A stretch of 64,000 nt of DNA. It comes from Thiomonas arsenitoxydans (lineage in GTDB: Bacteria > Pseudomonadota > Gammaproteobacteria > Burkholderiales > Burkholderiaceae_C). The DNA is taken from contig NC_014145.1 in NCBI RefSeq assembly GCF_000253115.1, positions 2,480,001 through 2,544,000 of the forward strand, read 5' to 3'. Below are positions 20,106 through 29,083 of the stretch, piece by piece (the stretch's first letter is position 1; every line of letters starts with the position of its first letter). The position numbers and the translations under genes are program-made. A model generated the notes under the pieces. That model did no database searches and had not been told where the DNA came from. It saw only the letters and a program-made list of their open reading frames with translations.

Positions 20106-21632
20106 GTGATAGACGTGGCAACACTGAGTGTTATCAGACGCTGGGCCCTGCGCGAGCAGATGTCCATCCGCGAGATCTCCCGCCGCACCGGCCTTTCTCG
20201 CAACACCATCCGCAAGTACCTGCGCGCAGGCGAGTCCGAACCGCACTACGCCAAGCGGGTTAGCCCCAGCAAGCTCGATCCTTTCGCTGGCAAACTCGCT
20301 GGCTGGCTCAAGGCCGAGGCTGGCCGATCACGCAAGCAGCGGCGCACCGTCAAGCAGATGCACGCGGATCTACAGACCCTGGGCTACCCGGGCTCCTACA
20401 ACCGCGTCGCGGCCTTCGTCCGGCTTTGGCACGAGGAGCGCCTGGTGGCCCAGCAGACTACGGGCCGTGGCACCTTCGTGCCCCTGACCTTCGGCCCAGG
20501 TGAGGCCTTTCAGTTTGACTGGAGTGAGGACTGGGCGGTTATTGCCGGAGTGCGCACCAAGCTGCAGGTGGCGCACTTCAAGCTCAGCCACAGCCGGGCG
20601 TTCTACCTGCGCGCCTATCTGCTGCAGACCCACGAGATGCTGTTTGACGCGCACAACCACGCCTTTGCGGTGTTCGGTGGCGTGCCGCGCCGGGGTATCT
20701 ATGACAACATGCGCACCGCTGTGGATCGGGTTCGCAGGGGTAAGGAACGTGATGTCAACGCACGCTTTGCGGCCATGGCCAGCCACTTCTTGTTCGAGGC
20801 CGAGTTCTGCAACCCCGCCTCCGGCTGGGAGAAGGGCCAGGTGGAGAAGAATGTGTGTGATGCGCGCCACCGGCTGTGGCAAGTCGTGCCGGCCTTCCCG
20901 GCCCTCGACGATCTCAACGTCTGGCTGGAACAACGCTGCCAGGCGCTATGGCGCGAGATTGCGCATGGCAAGCTGCCGGGTACCGTAGCTCACGTCTGGG
21001 CCCAGGAGCGGGCCGCCTTGATGCCGGTGCCACGGCCCTTCGATGGCTTTGTGGAACACACCAAGCGGGTCTCGCCCACCTGCCTGATCCACTTCGAGCG
21101 CAACCGCTACAGCGTGCCAGCGCCGTAGGCCAATCGGCCTGTGAGCCTGCGGGTCTACGCGGATCGCCTGGTTGTCGCGGCCGAGGGCCAGATCGTCTGT
21201 GAGCATCAGCGCCTGATCGAGCGCAACCACCATGGCGCTGGCCAGACCGTCTACGACTGGCGCCACTACCTGGCGGTGCTGCAGCGCAAGCCCGGGGCCC
21301 TGCGCAACGGTGCTCCGTTCCTGGAGCTGCCTGGAGCCTTCAAGCGACTGCAGGCTGCACTCGTGAAACAGCCGGGTGGAGATAGGGAGATGGTGGAGGT
21401 TATGGCGCTGGTGCTGCACCACGACGAGCAGGCTGTGCTGGCGGCGGTGGAACTGGCCTTGGAGGCCGGAGCCGCCAGCAAGACCCACATCCTGAATGTC
21501 TTGCACCGCTTGCTCGATGGCAAGCCGGCCCCGGCGCCTGTCACCTCTCCCCAGGCACTCAAGCTGTCTGTGGAACCCCAGGCCAACGTGCTTCGCTATG
21601 ACCAACTGAGGGAGGTCCGCTATGCGTCATGA
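20106..21632 (+). pseudogene. istA: istA transposase of IS21 copy 1, interrupted by an amber codon
   Basis: The frame encodes a helix-turn-helix N-terminus (SIREISRRTGLSRNTIRKYL), a DDE integrase core (FDWSEDW, GGVPRRGIYDNM, GWEKGQVEKNV with its Glu) and a C-terminal region. A TAG at 21126-21128 interrupts it just after SVPAP; the same frame then continues ANRPVSLRVYADRLV to 21632. An IstA of 508 residues would result if the TAG were a sense codon, and TAC (Tyr) is expected there by family pattern. The product is probably inactive unless suppressed. The start is GTG 20106 after AGGAG. Confidence 0.85.
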
Positions 21633-22425
21633 CCCTGCCATCGCTTCCATCGTGATCATGCTGCGCGAGCTCAAGATGCACGGCATGGCCCAGGCGGTCA
21701 CTGAACTGGCCGAGCAAGGTGCTCCCGCTTTCGAGGCAGCCCAGCCGATCCTGTCGCAGTTACTCAAAGCGGAGACCGCCGAGCGAGAAGTGCGCTCGGT
21801 GGCCTACCAGTTGAAGGGGGCAAGATTCCCGGCGTATCGGGACCTGGCAGGCTTTGACTTCTCGCACAGCGAAGTGAACGAAGCCCTGGTGCGCCAGTTG
21901 CATCGGTGCGCGTTCCTGGAGGATGCCAACAACGTGGTCCTCGTGGGCGGGCCCGGCACTGGCAAGACCCACATTGCCACAGCCCTCGGTGTGCAGGCCA
22001 TTGAGCACCATCACCGCAGGGTTCGGTTCTTGTCCACGGTGGAGCTGGTCAATGCATTGGAGCAGGAGAAGGCCAACGGCAAGTCCGGACAGTTGGCCCA
22101 CCGGCTGGCCTATGCCGATCTGGTGATTCTCGATGAGCTGGGTTACCTGCCGTTCAGCGCTTCAGGCGGTGCCTTGCTGTTTCACCTGCTGTCCAAGCTG
22201 TACGAGCGCACCAGTGTCGTGATCACCACCAACCTGAGCTTCAGCGAATGGGCCGGCGTGTTCGGGGATGCCAAAATGACCACGGCACTGCTAGACCGGC
22301 TCACGCATCACTGCCATATTCTGGAAACCGGTAACGACAGCTTCCGGTTCAAAAACAGCTCTGCACAGCAACCCCCACAGACGACCAAGAAGGAGAAGAT
22401 ACCCAAGAACTTATCCACAACGTGA
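21622..22425 (+). CDS. istB: istB ATP-binding helper protein of IS21 copy 1
   Basis: This 267-residue AAA+ ATPase has Walker [10 protein letters not shown] near residue 112, Walker [13 protein letters not shown] and the TTNLSFSEW sensor region. It loads and regulates the IstA transposase on target DNA. Its ATG overlaps the end of the istA frame by 11 bases, so translation is normally coupled. The gene is intact although its partner istA carries an amber codon. Confidence 0.93.
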   Translation: MRHDPAIASIVIMLRELKMHGMAQAVTELAEQGAPAFEAAQPILSQLLKAETAEREVRSVAYQLKGARFPAYRDLAGFDFSHSEVNEALVRQLHRCAFLEDANNVVLVGGPGTGKTHIATALGVQAIEHHHRRVRFLSTVELVNALEQEKANGKSGQLAHRLAYADLVILDELGYLPFSASGGALLFHLLSKLYERTSVVITTNLSFSEWAGVFGDAKMTTALLDRLTHHCHILETGNDSFRFKNSSAQQPPQTTKKEKIPKNLSTT

Positions 22426-22498
22426 GCTTCAAGTTCACAAACAAGGGTGGGTCAGATCGAGATGAAAATAGTGGGTCAGGTTTGCATGGAAATCAACA

Positions 22499-22827
22499 TG
22501 CAGGCCGATGAAAGCCGGTCAGGGGAACCGGCACAGTGCGCCGGCGGTATGGCGGCCAAGGTAGCCCTTCAGTCCCCAGTTGAATCCGAGATGCCTCACC
22601 TGACTGCGGTCGTATTCGGCTGCGTGATCGATGGCTTGCGCTTCATGCCTGCGACTAGCCAGCGCGACGACGCACCGATCCCCAAAGTCGGAAGGATCCT
22701 TCGCTCGCTGTTCCGGATTCCGAGACGCGACGTGCAGGCGACGGCGCTCTCGTCGACTCGGAGGTGAGTATCCTCAGGTAGATCCCCGAATGCCCGGCGC
22801 TGTCGCCTCTAACGTTTCGAAAAGTGA
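22499..22827. other. Island DNA without a recognisable gene
   Basis: The IS21 copy 1 terminus supplies an outward ATG at 22486 that opens a frame of about 90 residues ending at 22767. Its sequence (after MEINMQADESR) matches no family I know, and I regard it as chance. A TGA at 22825-22827 closes the frame in front of the TOPRIM fragment. No RNA gene or strong hairpin is seen. Confidence 0.5.
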
Positions 22828-23517
22828 TCTAAGGAAGGTCTGCACAACCCGACTTATGCTCTTGGCCAACTGGCACTGTCTGAAGAGCGTAGTCCCGACC
22901 TCGCACTATTCGTGGAGGACGAGCAGGCTCAACTCATTCTCCAATCCCTTCTACGGCAACTGCTCGACTCAGACTTCCAGGGGTTAGCAAAGCCAGCCGT
23001 CGCGGTGGTTCCCGTTGGCGCCATCACGTCCGTGATCGCTTTCCTCCCTCGTGCCTCATCGCTGCTGCCGGACAATGTCCGCAAACACGCACTTCTTGAC
23101 GAAGATGCGTATGGTGAGTTCGTGCAGCCGTTGCAAAACGCTGGCAATCACATTGAACTTGCCAAAATCCAGAGAGTGCAGGCCCAGATTGGCTTTCTGC
23201 CATGGACACCCGAAGTCGGGATGTGTCAGCAACTTGCCAGCGATCAAGATAGCGAGCGGCGTCTACGGGAATACTTTGGCGACACCCGCATCAGTTTTAA
23301 TGCAACCGACTTCTCAAACCTTCCGACGCAAGCTGGGCCTGCTCAACGCCGGGAGGCAAAGTCGTTGATAGCCATACTGACCCAGCACATTTCCGAAGTG
23401 GTTCAGCGGACCCCCGAACGTGTCAAGCAGGATTTGGCTGACTACTTCGCGACGGCGTGTCTGTCGGGTCCGCAAGCAGGCAGCATCCGCGCCCTCCTGC
23501 TTCCCCTGTTGCGTTGA
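22828..23517 (+). pseudogene. C-terminal TOPRIM region of an OLD-like ATP-dependent nuclease (remnant)
   Basis: The open frame after the TGA at 22825 encodes about 229 residues and begins without a start codon (next possible start is a GTG at 22912). LALFVEDEQAQLILQSLL fits the glutamate-bearing first strand of a TOPRIM domain, and HALLDEDAYGEF fits its DxD motif. OLD-family proteins have this domain after an AAA+ ATPase, which is absent here, probably removed by the rearrangement at IS21 copy 1. Intact relatives act in phage defence. The assignment rests on motif pattern only. Confidence 0.42.
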
Positions 23518-23700
23518 CGCACCGGCAGAACCCATTCCGGCTGGGGTTGCAATAGTCCTGAGCTGTGACTGATTATCTGCCGGACGGATGAAGCAGTGCG
23601 GTCCTCGGGGGTAGTCCAGCAATGAACCTTCGTCACTGCAGTGAGGATGTCGTACCTTTTGCCGGCACTAAGCCGCGCAGCTTTGCTCAGGATCGTTGCT

Positions 23701-23850
23701 ATTGGCCGCTTCCGGCCAATCGCGATCGGTTACCACGAACGTTGGCCAACGTCGGTTACAGGCGATGGCCAACGTTGGCGACCACAACCAGACTGTCCGC
23801 CACCCGTCTGAACCGGTCTCTCGGGCGAGGAAACTGAGAGACCGGTTCGG
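23701..23850. repeat. Cluster of four palindromes/hairpins
   Basis: Perfect ATTGGCCG / CGGCCAAT hairpin at 23701-23720; perfect 14-bp palindrome ACGTTGGCCAACGT at about 23738-23751; 12-bp palindrome GCCAACGTTGGC at about 23768-23779; and a 13-bp inverted repeat GAACCGGTCTCTC with 13-base spacer at 23810-23848. Three share a TTGGCCAA-like core. The surrounding 23518-24045 has no convincing gene. This could be a protein-binding array or the remains of a replication or transfer origin. Confidence 0.6.
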
Positions 23851-24045
23851 CCGACGAGCTGTCATCAGTCGGTCGAGTTGTACGACCGATCGAATCCGAA
23901 CCAGCCGATGGAGCTTCAGCAAGCCCAGCGAATATTTCGAGTCGAGAGCACCAGCTCGCAGATCCTGGAGCATGCCATGCTGCCATCGGCTCCTTGAGTT
24001 CCTGCCAGCAGTGTTTGTACTTTGATTGGTGTCGTGCGTATTTTG

Positions 24046-24363
24046 TCAAGCAGCGACGGCCAATTCGCCAAAAGTTGCCTTGGCGCACAAATCGGGAATG
24101 TACAGTCCTTCATCCAGATCAGGCCAGTACAAATCATGCCCCGCGCCTTCGACCAGGACATTCGCGCGTTGTGTCGGATCAGCTTTCTCGATGGATGCAG
24201 GCAAGAGTGCGAAAGGGATGGCGATCTCCGCCCCATTCTCCAGATCGAGCACAAGGCGCTGCTTGCCGCCATCGACATGCACAGCCACGGCACGAGGCTG
24301 GATCAAGTCAAGCGCATTCCCGCGCTGCAGCGCGGATTGGATGGATTGCTCAAAAGTTGCCAT
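24046..24363 (-). CDS. DUF2442-like protein (module B)
   Basis: This 105-residue protein contains DGGKQRLVLDLENGAEIAIP and ends YWPDLDEGLYIPDLCA followed by a short tail. The pattern of a short beta-rich domain and the W-x-x-L-D-E motif matches DUF2442. The start at 24363 (MATFEQSI) has GGAGAG upstream and overlaps the DUF4160 stop by 14 bases. DUF2442 and DUF4160 genes often occur as pairs and have been suggested to be toxin-antitoxin-like, but I cannot prove this here. Confidence 0.7.
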   Translation of the reverse strand: MATFEQSIQSALQRGNALDLIQPRAVAVHVDGGKQRLVLDLENGAEIAIPFALLPASIEKADPTQRANVLVEGAGHDLYWPDLDEGLYIPDLCAKATFGELAVAA

Positions 24364-24598
24364 GTGTTTCTCTCCAGGCATTGCACAAGCGGGTCAACTC
24401 GTTCTCGATTTCACGAACCAATCGCCGCAGGATCGCGGCATCCATGCCCCGAGCATGCTCGGGCACGGCAGGGCCGTCAGGGCAGTTCAGCAGGATTTTC
24501 GCTCGCCCCGCGCCTGATACCACATGGACATGTGATGGACGGTGATCCTGCGTGTAGATCATGACGCGCCATGCCCCGATGCGCAATACGGTTCCCAT
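24350..24598 (-). CDS. DUF4160-like protein (module B)
   Basis: This 82-residue protein has the DUF4160 hallmark RPSHVHVVSGAGRAKI, with histidines in an SHVHV motif, and a helical C-terminus ILRRLVREIENELTRLCNAW. It overlaps the start of the downstream DUF2442 gene, so the two are translationally coupled. It lies 6 bases downstream of the integrase remnant. Confidence 0.75.
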   Translation of the reverse strand: MGTVLRIGAWRVMIYTQDHRPSHVHVVSGAGRAKILLNCPDGPAVPEHARGMDAAILRRLVREIENELTRLCNAWRETHGNF

Positions 24599-24604
24599 AG
24601 CGAA

Positions 24605-24783
24605 TTATCCCAGCTTCTTTGCCAGCTTCTCCGCCTCGACGTGCGTGTACCGCTTGAGCATGGACAGACTCTTATGGCCGGTCATGCTGGCCACTTCCAT
24701 GACGCCCAGACCCTTCTCAAATAACCGGGAAGTGGCCTCATGGCGCAGGTCATGAAAGTGCAGATCGTCAAGGAAGGGATCGG
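24605..24783 (-). pseudogene. C-terminal remnant of a second tyrosine integrase
   Basis: The last 60 or so residues are almost identical in protein to the end of the intact island integrase: [19 protein letters not shown], then SMLKRYTH with Val in place of Ile after it, and a Lys-Leu-Gly terminus. Homology begins at about 24783, at the DPFLDDL segment. Upstream, the frame changes into unrelated sequence. This is a fragment of a related integrase, not an active gene. Confidence 0.85.
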
Positions 24784-24897
24784 ATCGCAGTTGCCCCCAC
24801 AGCGCCACAGCGCGAGAGTCGGCTTCTCCAACGCAGGCAAATCAACGCACACGTCCAGCAAGCGCTCCAGTTCGACCTGGATGGCCGCAACGTCCAT
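24784..24897 (-). pseudogene. Truncated start of an unknown ORF fused to the integrase remnant
   Basis: An ATG at 24897 overlaps the stop of the DUF2442 gene of module A (TGATG) and opens MDVAAIQVELERLL, then [12 protein letters not shown]. Homology to this frame is unknown, and the sequence runs into the integrase remnant in another frame within 35 residues. It looks like the first part of a third gene of module A that was cut by the recombination joining the two modules. Confidence 0.45.
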
Positions 24898-25151
24898 CAC
24901 GCTGCAGCGGCATGATGATGGGTGAGATCCCCCACACCGGCAAGCAGCCCCTCGATGGAGATGTCTTCATCGAGTTCTTCCCAATGCAAGCCGCGTGTGC
25001 TGATGGTGTAGGCGACGCGTTGCGCGGGTGTGGCATGCAACAGGCGCGGGAACCAGGCCAGCGGTACGCCCAGCACGCGGCCATCGGAGAGACCAACCTG
25101 CATGCTGTCTTCGTCGAAAGCAATGGACTGCGCCCTAACCAAAGTGTTCAT
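24897..25151 (-). CDS. DUF2442 protein (module A)
   Basis: This 84-residue protein has the clear DUF2442 pattern: MQVGLSDGRVLGVPLAWFPR, RVAYTISTRGLHWEELDEDI and SIEGLLAG. It differs strongly from the module B copy, so this is not a recent duplication of that gene. The start at 25151 overlaps the end of the DUF4160 gene by 17 bases. DUF2442 proteins often partner with DUF4160; a DNA-binding antitoxin role is a suggestion from this pairing. Confidence 0.85.
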   Translation of the reverse strand: MNTLVRAQSIAFDEDSMQVGLSDGRVLGVPLAWFPRLLHATPAQRVAYTISTRGLHWEELDEDISIEGLLAGVGDLTHHHAAAA

Positions 25152-25374
25152 TCCAGGCCCTTTCGATGTCTTCAACGTGGCTCTCGATCACTTCGACAAG
25201 TCCACGCAGGGTTTTGGCATCAAAGCCGTCGTTATAGGCCAGGCGCACCGGGTGAATCCAGAACTTGGCATCGATGCAGTCCTTGACGGCGTGAATGTGC
25301 ACCGGCTCACGCGGGTTGCCCTCGTTCGAGTAGAACAGAAAGCGAAATCCTTGGTGGCGAAAGACGACGGGCAT
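25135..25374 (-). CDS. DUF4160 protein (module A)
   Basis: This 79-residue protein contains FYSNEGNPREPVHIHAV, the DUF4160 pattern with a His-x-His pair, and ends TLRGLVEVIESHVEDIERAW. It starts 10 bases after the integrase stop and overlaps the downstream DUF2442 gene, so the order int-DUF4160-DUF2442 is repeated from module B. In several toxin-antitoxin collections such pairs are listed as candidates; the toxic activity, if any, is not known to me. Confidence 0.85.
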   Translation of the reverse strand: MPVVFRHQGFRFLFYSNEGNPREPVHIHAVKDCIDAKFWIHPVRLAYNDGFDAKTLRGLVEVIESHVEDIERAWNEHFG

Positions 25375-25383
25375 GTCACGATG

Positions 25384-26430
25384 CTATCCCAACTTCTGCG
25401 CCAGCTTTTCCGCCTCGATGTGCGTGTATCGCTTGAGCATGGACAGGCTTTTGTGGCCGGTCATGCTCGCCACTTCCATGACGCCAAGGCCTTTCTCGAA
25501 CAGGCGGCTTGTCGCCTCATGGCGCAGATCATGGAAGCGCAGATCGGCCAGGAATGCGGGATCGGGCTTTACCCCTTGCGCGGTGCAGTCGGCTTCGTAG
25601 AGCTTGCGCGCGCTGGCCTTGCAGCGCGTCCAGGTCTTTTCGAATGAGTCCGATGCAGCCCAACCAAACACCCGGCCATCAATGCGAAGCGGCAGGCTTT
25701 GCAGCGCCGCCACCGCTGCACTGGACAGCGCCACGGTGCGGCTCTCGCCGTTCTTGGTGTCCACCAGATGCGCCGTGCGCCGGGCGAGATCGACCCGCGA
25801 CCATTCCAGGCCGAGCAGTTCGCCCAGGCGCATGCTGGACTCCACCGCCAGCGTTATGACCTGTGGCAGCCCGCCTATGCGGGCCCGAGCAGCCCGAGCA
25901 GCACGCAACAGGTAATCTAGCTCACCGGCAGTCAATCGCCGGTCACGCCCTCTTGGCTTGGCTGGCTTGCGAATCCCCCGCACCGGGTTGCCAACGGGCA
26001 GTGTAATGCTCAGTTCCTTCTCGGCGAAAGAGAACAGTCCGGACAGCGCGTTGAGATGGTGAATGACAGACTGCGCAGACAGGCCTTCGGCCAGCAGTTC
26101 ATCACGCCAGGCCGCTACATCGACCGCGCGAATGGCGGACAGGAACAGCGGCCCGAACCGCGACGCCGCCGCCTGCAAGTAGGTCTTGCCGCTATGCGCG
26201 CGCTTGCCCGGCAGCACAGTTACCGCGTATCGCTCGGCCACCTGCGCGAGCGTGGTCTTGCCTGCGTCATCCCGCAGCACGGCGGCATTGCCGCGTTGCA
26301 ATTCGCGCTCGACTTCGCGCGCCCAAACCTGGGCATCGGCCAGAAGGTCAAACGTCCGACTGATCGACGGCATACCCTTACGCCGAATTTGTGCCCGCCA
26401 CCCGTTTTTGCGCTGCTCAAAGAAAGCCAT
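25384..26430 (-). CDS. Tyrosine site-specific integrase of the tRNA-Thr island
   Basis: This 348-residue protein has the N-terminal arm-binding-like region MAFFEQRKNGWRAQIRRKG, a core-binding domain and the catalytic domain with Arg in ESSMRLGELLGL, Lys in [25 protein letters not shown] and the nucleophile in RYTHIEAEKL. It should recombine tRNA-Thr att sites. The start at 26430 is kept because it equals the natural N-terminus; upstream in-frame codons belong to IS21 copy 2. That insertion took away the native Shine-Dalgarno sequence. Confidence 0.93.
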   Translation of the reverse strand: MAFFEQRKNGWRAQIRRKGMPSISRTFDLLADAQVWAREVERELQRGNAAVLRDDAGKTTLAQVAERYAVTVLPGKRAHSGKTYLQAAASRFGPLFLSAIRAVDVAAWRDELLAEGLSAQSVIHHLNALSGLFSFAEKELSITLPVGNPVRGIRKPAKPRGRDRRLTAGELDYLLRAARAARARIGGLPQVITLAVESSMRLGELLGLEWSRVDLARRTAHLVDTKNGESRTVALSSAAVAALQSLPLRIDGRVFGWAASDSFEKTWTRCKASARKLYEADCTAQGVKPDPAFLADLRFHDLRHEATSRLFEKGLGVMEVASMTGHKSLSMLKRYTHIEAEKLAQKLG

Positions 26431-26630
26431 GATTGTTCGTGCCGATGGAATTTTGACCCACCGTGCCGATTCAATTTTGACCCGGGGTCTAAGGCCGACT
26501 GCGTCGCAGTCGGGTGTGGATAAGTCTACGGTTTTTGCGTGGGGTTGGCTCCTGGTGGGTGGGTTTGGATCCTTGGGGCAAGCTGCGTCGGGCGTAGCCC
26601 AGAGCGGCTTGCCCCAAGGGCTTGTGGGGG

Positions 26631-27449
26631 TCAAAGCGGTGTCTCGGGCTCAGCGGGCTGGGGTGCCTGTGCTGTGCCCGAACGCCTTTGCTCCCGCGCC
26701 TTGATGCGGGTCTTGGCGGTTTCCGTGCTGTGACGGAAGCGGTAGCTCTCGTTCCCGGTTTCCAGAATGTGGCAGTGGTGTGTGAGCCGGTCGAGCAAGG
26801 CGGTGGTCATCTTCGCATCGATGAACACGCTGGACCACTCGCCGAAGGCCAGATTGGTCGTGATCAGCACGCTGGTGTGCTCGTAGAGCTTGGACAGCAG
26901 ATGGAACAACAAAGCCCCGCCCGCCTGACTGAAGGGCAGATACCCCAGCTCATCGAGAATGACCAAGTCCATACGCAAGAGGCTTGCCGCAATCCGCCCG
27001 GCTTTGCCCTGCGCCTTCTCCTGCTCCAGCGCGTTGACCAGATCGACGGTGGAGTAAAACCGCACCCGCTTGCCGTGCTGCGTGATGCCCGCCACGCCGA
27101 TGGCCGTGCCCAGATGGCTCTTTCCCGTGCCGGGCCCGCCCACCAGCACGACGTTGTGCGCGGCTTCGGTAAAGGCCATGCTGGCGAGTTGCCCCACCAG
27201 CGTGCGATCAACCCTTGAGGCATCAAAGTCAAACCCCGCTAGATCGCGGTGCACCGGGAAGCGGGCCGAGAGGATTTGATGGCGTACCGAGCGCACGGCG
27301 CGATCTTCCTGCTCGGCCTGCAGCAAATGCTCGACGAGCCACTGCGCGGCATCCAGCCTGGCGTTCGTCCCCAGACCTTGCAAATCGGCCCAGGCGCCGG
27401 CCATGCCGTGCAGCCGCAACGCCTTGAGTTCCGCAATGACCTCACGCAT
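26631..27449 (-). CDS. istB: istB ATP-binding protein of IS21 copy 2
   Basis: This 272-residue protein has Walker [10 protein letters not shown], Walker [13 protein letters not shown] and [15 protein letters not shown] sensor sequence ([10 protein letters not shown]). Its start overlaps the istA end by 8 bases. A basic C-terminal tail with [15 protein letters not shown] extends the protein. It cooperates with IstA in transposition. Confidence 0.94.
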   Translation of the reverse strand: MREVIAELKALRLHGMAGAWADLQGLGTNARLDAAQWLVEHLLQAEQEDRAVRSVRHQILSARFPVHRDLAGFDFDASRVDRTLVGQLASMAFTEAAHNVVLVGGPGTGKSHLGTAIGVAGITQHGKRVRFYSTVDLVNALEQEKAQGKAGRIAASLLRMDLVILDELGYLPFSQAGGALLFHLLSKLYEHTSVLITTNLAFGEWSSVFIDAKMTTALLDRLTHHCHILETGNESYRFRHSTETAKTRIKAREQRRSGTAQAPQPAEPETPL

Positions 27450-28962
27450 GATCTCGCTCCTCGTCAGTCACCCGCAGGCGGTCATAGCGGGCCGTGTCGG
27501 CGCGGGGTGGATCGGCCATCGTCAAGGCCGTGGTCACTTGGGCGGGCTGGGGGCCGGTCTGCAAGCGCCCCATCACGTTGACCACATGCTCCACGCTGAT
27601 GCGCCCGGACGGGGCCGTGGCTTCCAGCACCAGCGCAGCGGCCACCAGGACCGCCTCCAGCCCGGATGCGGGCACCAGCGCCAGCACCTGGGCCATGAGC
27701 CGGTCGCCCCCGTCTTGCCGCAGCAGCGCCTGGCGCAGTTGCTGCAAGGGCTGGGGCAGATCGGCAAACGGCGCGCCGTTGCGCAACGCCCCGGGTTTGC
27801 GTTGAATCAGCGGCACATAGTGCTGCCAGTCGTAGGTGGTCTGTCCCCGGTTGGCCAGCCGCGCATGGCGGGCCACACACACGCCGTCATGCACCACGAC
27901 CACCTCGGTGGGATACACCCGGGTGCTCACCCGCCGCCCGGCGAGTTCACAGGGCACGGAGTAACGATTGCCAGCCATGGCCACCAGACAGGTGCTGCTG
28001 ACCTTGACCGTGTTGTCCACATAGCCGTCGAACGCTGTGGGCATGGGCATGAGGTGCGGCTGCTCGTGCTCGAGCATCTCGGCCACGGTGAACTGGCTGA
28101 ACTCGGGATGGAAGATCTCCTGCCACAAGCCACGGCAGCGCATGGCCAGCCAGGCATTGAGTTCGGCAAAGGAGCGCCAGGGCGTCGACAGGGCCTCAAT
28201 CCACACACGTCGCCTGCTGTCCTGGACGTTCTTCTCCACCACCCCCTTCTCCCAACCGGAAGCGACGTTGCAGAAGTCGGGGTCGAACAGGTAGTGGCTG
28301 CACATCGCCGCAAAGCGCGCGTTGACGTCGCGCTTCTTGCGCGGGTGCACTTTGTCGACGGCTGTCTTCATGTTGTCATAGATGCCGCGATGCGGCACTC
28401 CGCCGAAGGCGGCAAACGCCTGGGTATGGGCGTCAAACAGCATCTCGTGACCTTGGCTGGGATAGGCCCCCAGCCAGAAGGCACGGCTGGCGCACAGCTT
28501 GACGTGGGCAACCTGCACGCGGTACGGCACGCCGCCCACCACCATGCTCTCTTCACTCCAGTCGAACTGGAAGGCTTCGCCCAGCGCAAACGTCAAGGGC
28601 ACGAAGGCGTGCACAGCGCTCGTGCCATCGGCCTGTCGCCAAGCGCGCAGTAAATCGGTGACGCGGCTGTAGGCGCCGTCATAGCCTTGTCGCTTCAACT
28701 CGGCATGCAATGCCCTGGCCGTGCGCCGCTGCGCTTTAGGACGCTGCGCATCAATGGCCACGGCCTGCCGGAGCCACTCCACATAGGGCGCGAGCTTGCG
28801 CGAGGGTTGTGTTCGCCGCGCCGCGTACCGCGGTACGACATCGCCCGGCTGGCGTAGCCAGGTACGCACCGTGTTGCGCGACAGCCCCGTACTGCGGGCA
28901 ATCTCTCGAACGGATTTGTTCTGGCGGAAATGCATCCGCCGGATCTTGCCAATCATGTCCAT
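27442..28962 (-). CDS. istA: istA transposase of IS21 copy 2
   Basis: This 506-residue protein is intact and of normal IstA length. A helix-turn-helix N-terminus ([20 protein letters not shown]) is followed by the DDE core: [21 protein letters not shown], and [11 protein letters not shown] (Glu). It catalyses cut-and-paste joining with IstB. ATG 28962 follows AGGAG by 8 bases; an in-frame GTG at 28971 overlaps that site. Confidence 0.95.
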   Translation of the reverse strand: MDMIGKIRRMHFRQNKSVREIARSTGLSRNTVRTWLRQPGDVVPRYAARRTQPSRKLAPYVEWLRQAVAIDAQRPKAQRRTARALHAELKRQGYDGAYSRVTDLLRAWRQADGTSAVHAFVPLTFALGEAFQFDWSEESMVVGGVPYRVQVAHVKLCASRAFWLGAYPSQGHEMLFDAHTQAFAAFGGVPHRGIYDNMKTAVDKVHPRKKRDVNARFAAMCSHYLFDPDFCNVASGWEKGVVEKNVQDSRRRVWIEALSTPWRSFAELNAWLAMRCRGLWQEIFHPEFSQFTVAEMLEHEQPHLMPMPTAFDGYVDNTVKVSSTCLVAMAGNRYSVPCELAGRRVSTRVYPTEVVVVHDGVCVARHARLANRGQTTYDWQHYVPLIQRKPGALRNGAPFADLPQPLQQLRQALLRQDGGDRLMAQVLALVPASGLEAVLVAAALVLEATAPSGRISVEHVVNVMGRLQTGPQPAQVTTALTMADPPRADTARYDRLRVTDEERDHA

Positions 28963-29083
28963 GGTGATCACTCCTGCTCCCCGTGCCTAAAAAAGCAGCA
29001 GGGTAGGTGGAACACCCGGGTCAATTTTGCGTCGGCATAACCTTCAAAAGTGGGTCAATTTTCGTTCGGCACGAACAAGCCAT

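Larger units (their letters stand above)
19998..22498 (+). mobile_element. IS21-family insertion sequence, copy 1
   Basis: The element is about 2501 bp with istA and istB on the plus strand. Its ends are inverted repeats beginning TGTTGATTTCCAT, with a second TGACCCA block 20 bases in. An inner copy of the same pattern (TGGGTCAGAT, then GATG and AAAT) lies at about 20030-20053 and 22448-22470, as expected for the multiple terminal repeats of IS21 elements. No target-site duplication is visible: the outer flanks read CTGCG and TGCAG. A later rearrangement is likely. Confidence 0.82.
26434..29077 (-). mobile_element. IS21-family insertion sequence, copy 2
   Basis: This 2644-bp element has istA and istB on the minus strand and both genes are intact. 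Its ends begin TGTTCGTGCCGA and carry an inner repeat with TTTTGACCC (26450-26490 and 29020-29065). The flanking direct repeat AGCCATGAT (26425-26433 and 29078-29086) is a 9-base target-site duplication (or 7 if the outer T/A is counted to the IS). It differs in sequence from copy 1. 26434-26630 is non-coding. Confidence 0.9.

Noticed and set aside
22447-22767. A 106-codon frame running out of IS21 copy 1
   Set aside because: It begins in the IS terminus, matches no family and has mixed codon use; it is probably chance.
23518-24045. Short frames on both strands between the TOPRIM remnant and DUF2442
   Set aside because: None has a good start site or family pattern; they run through the palindromes.
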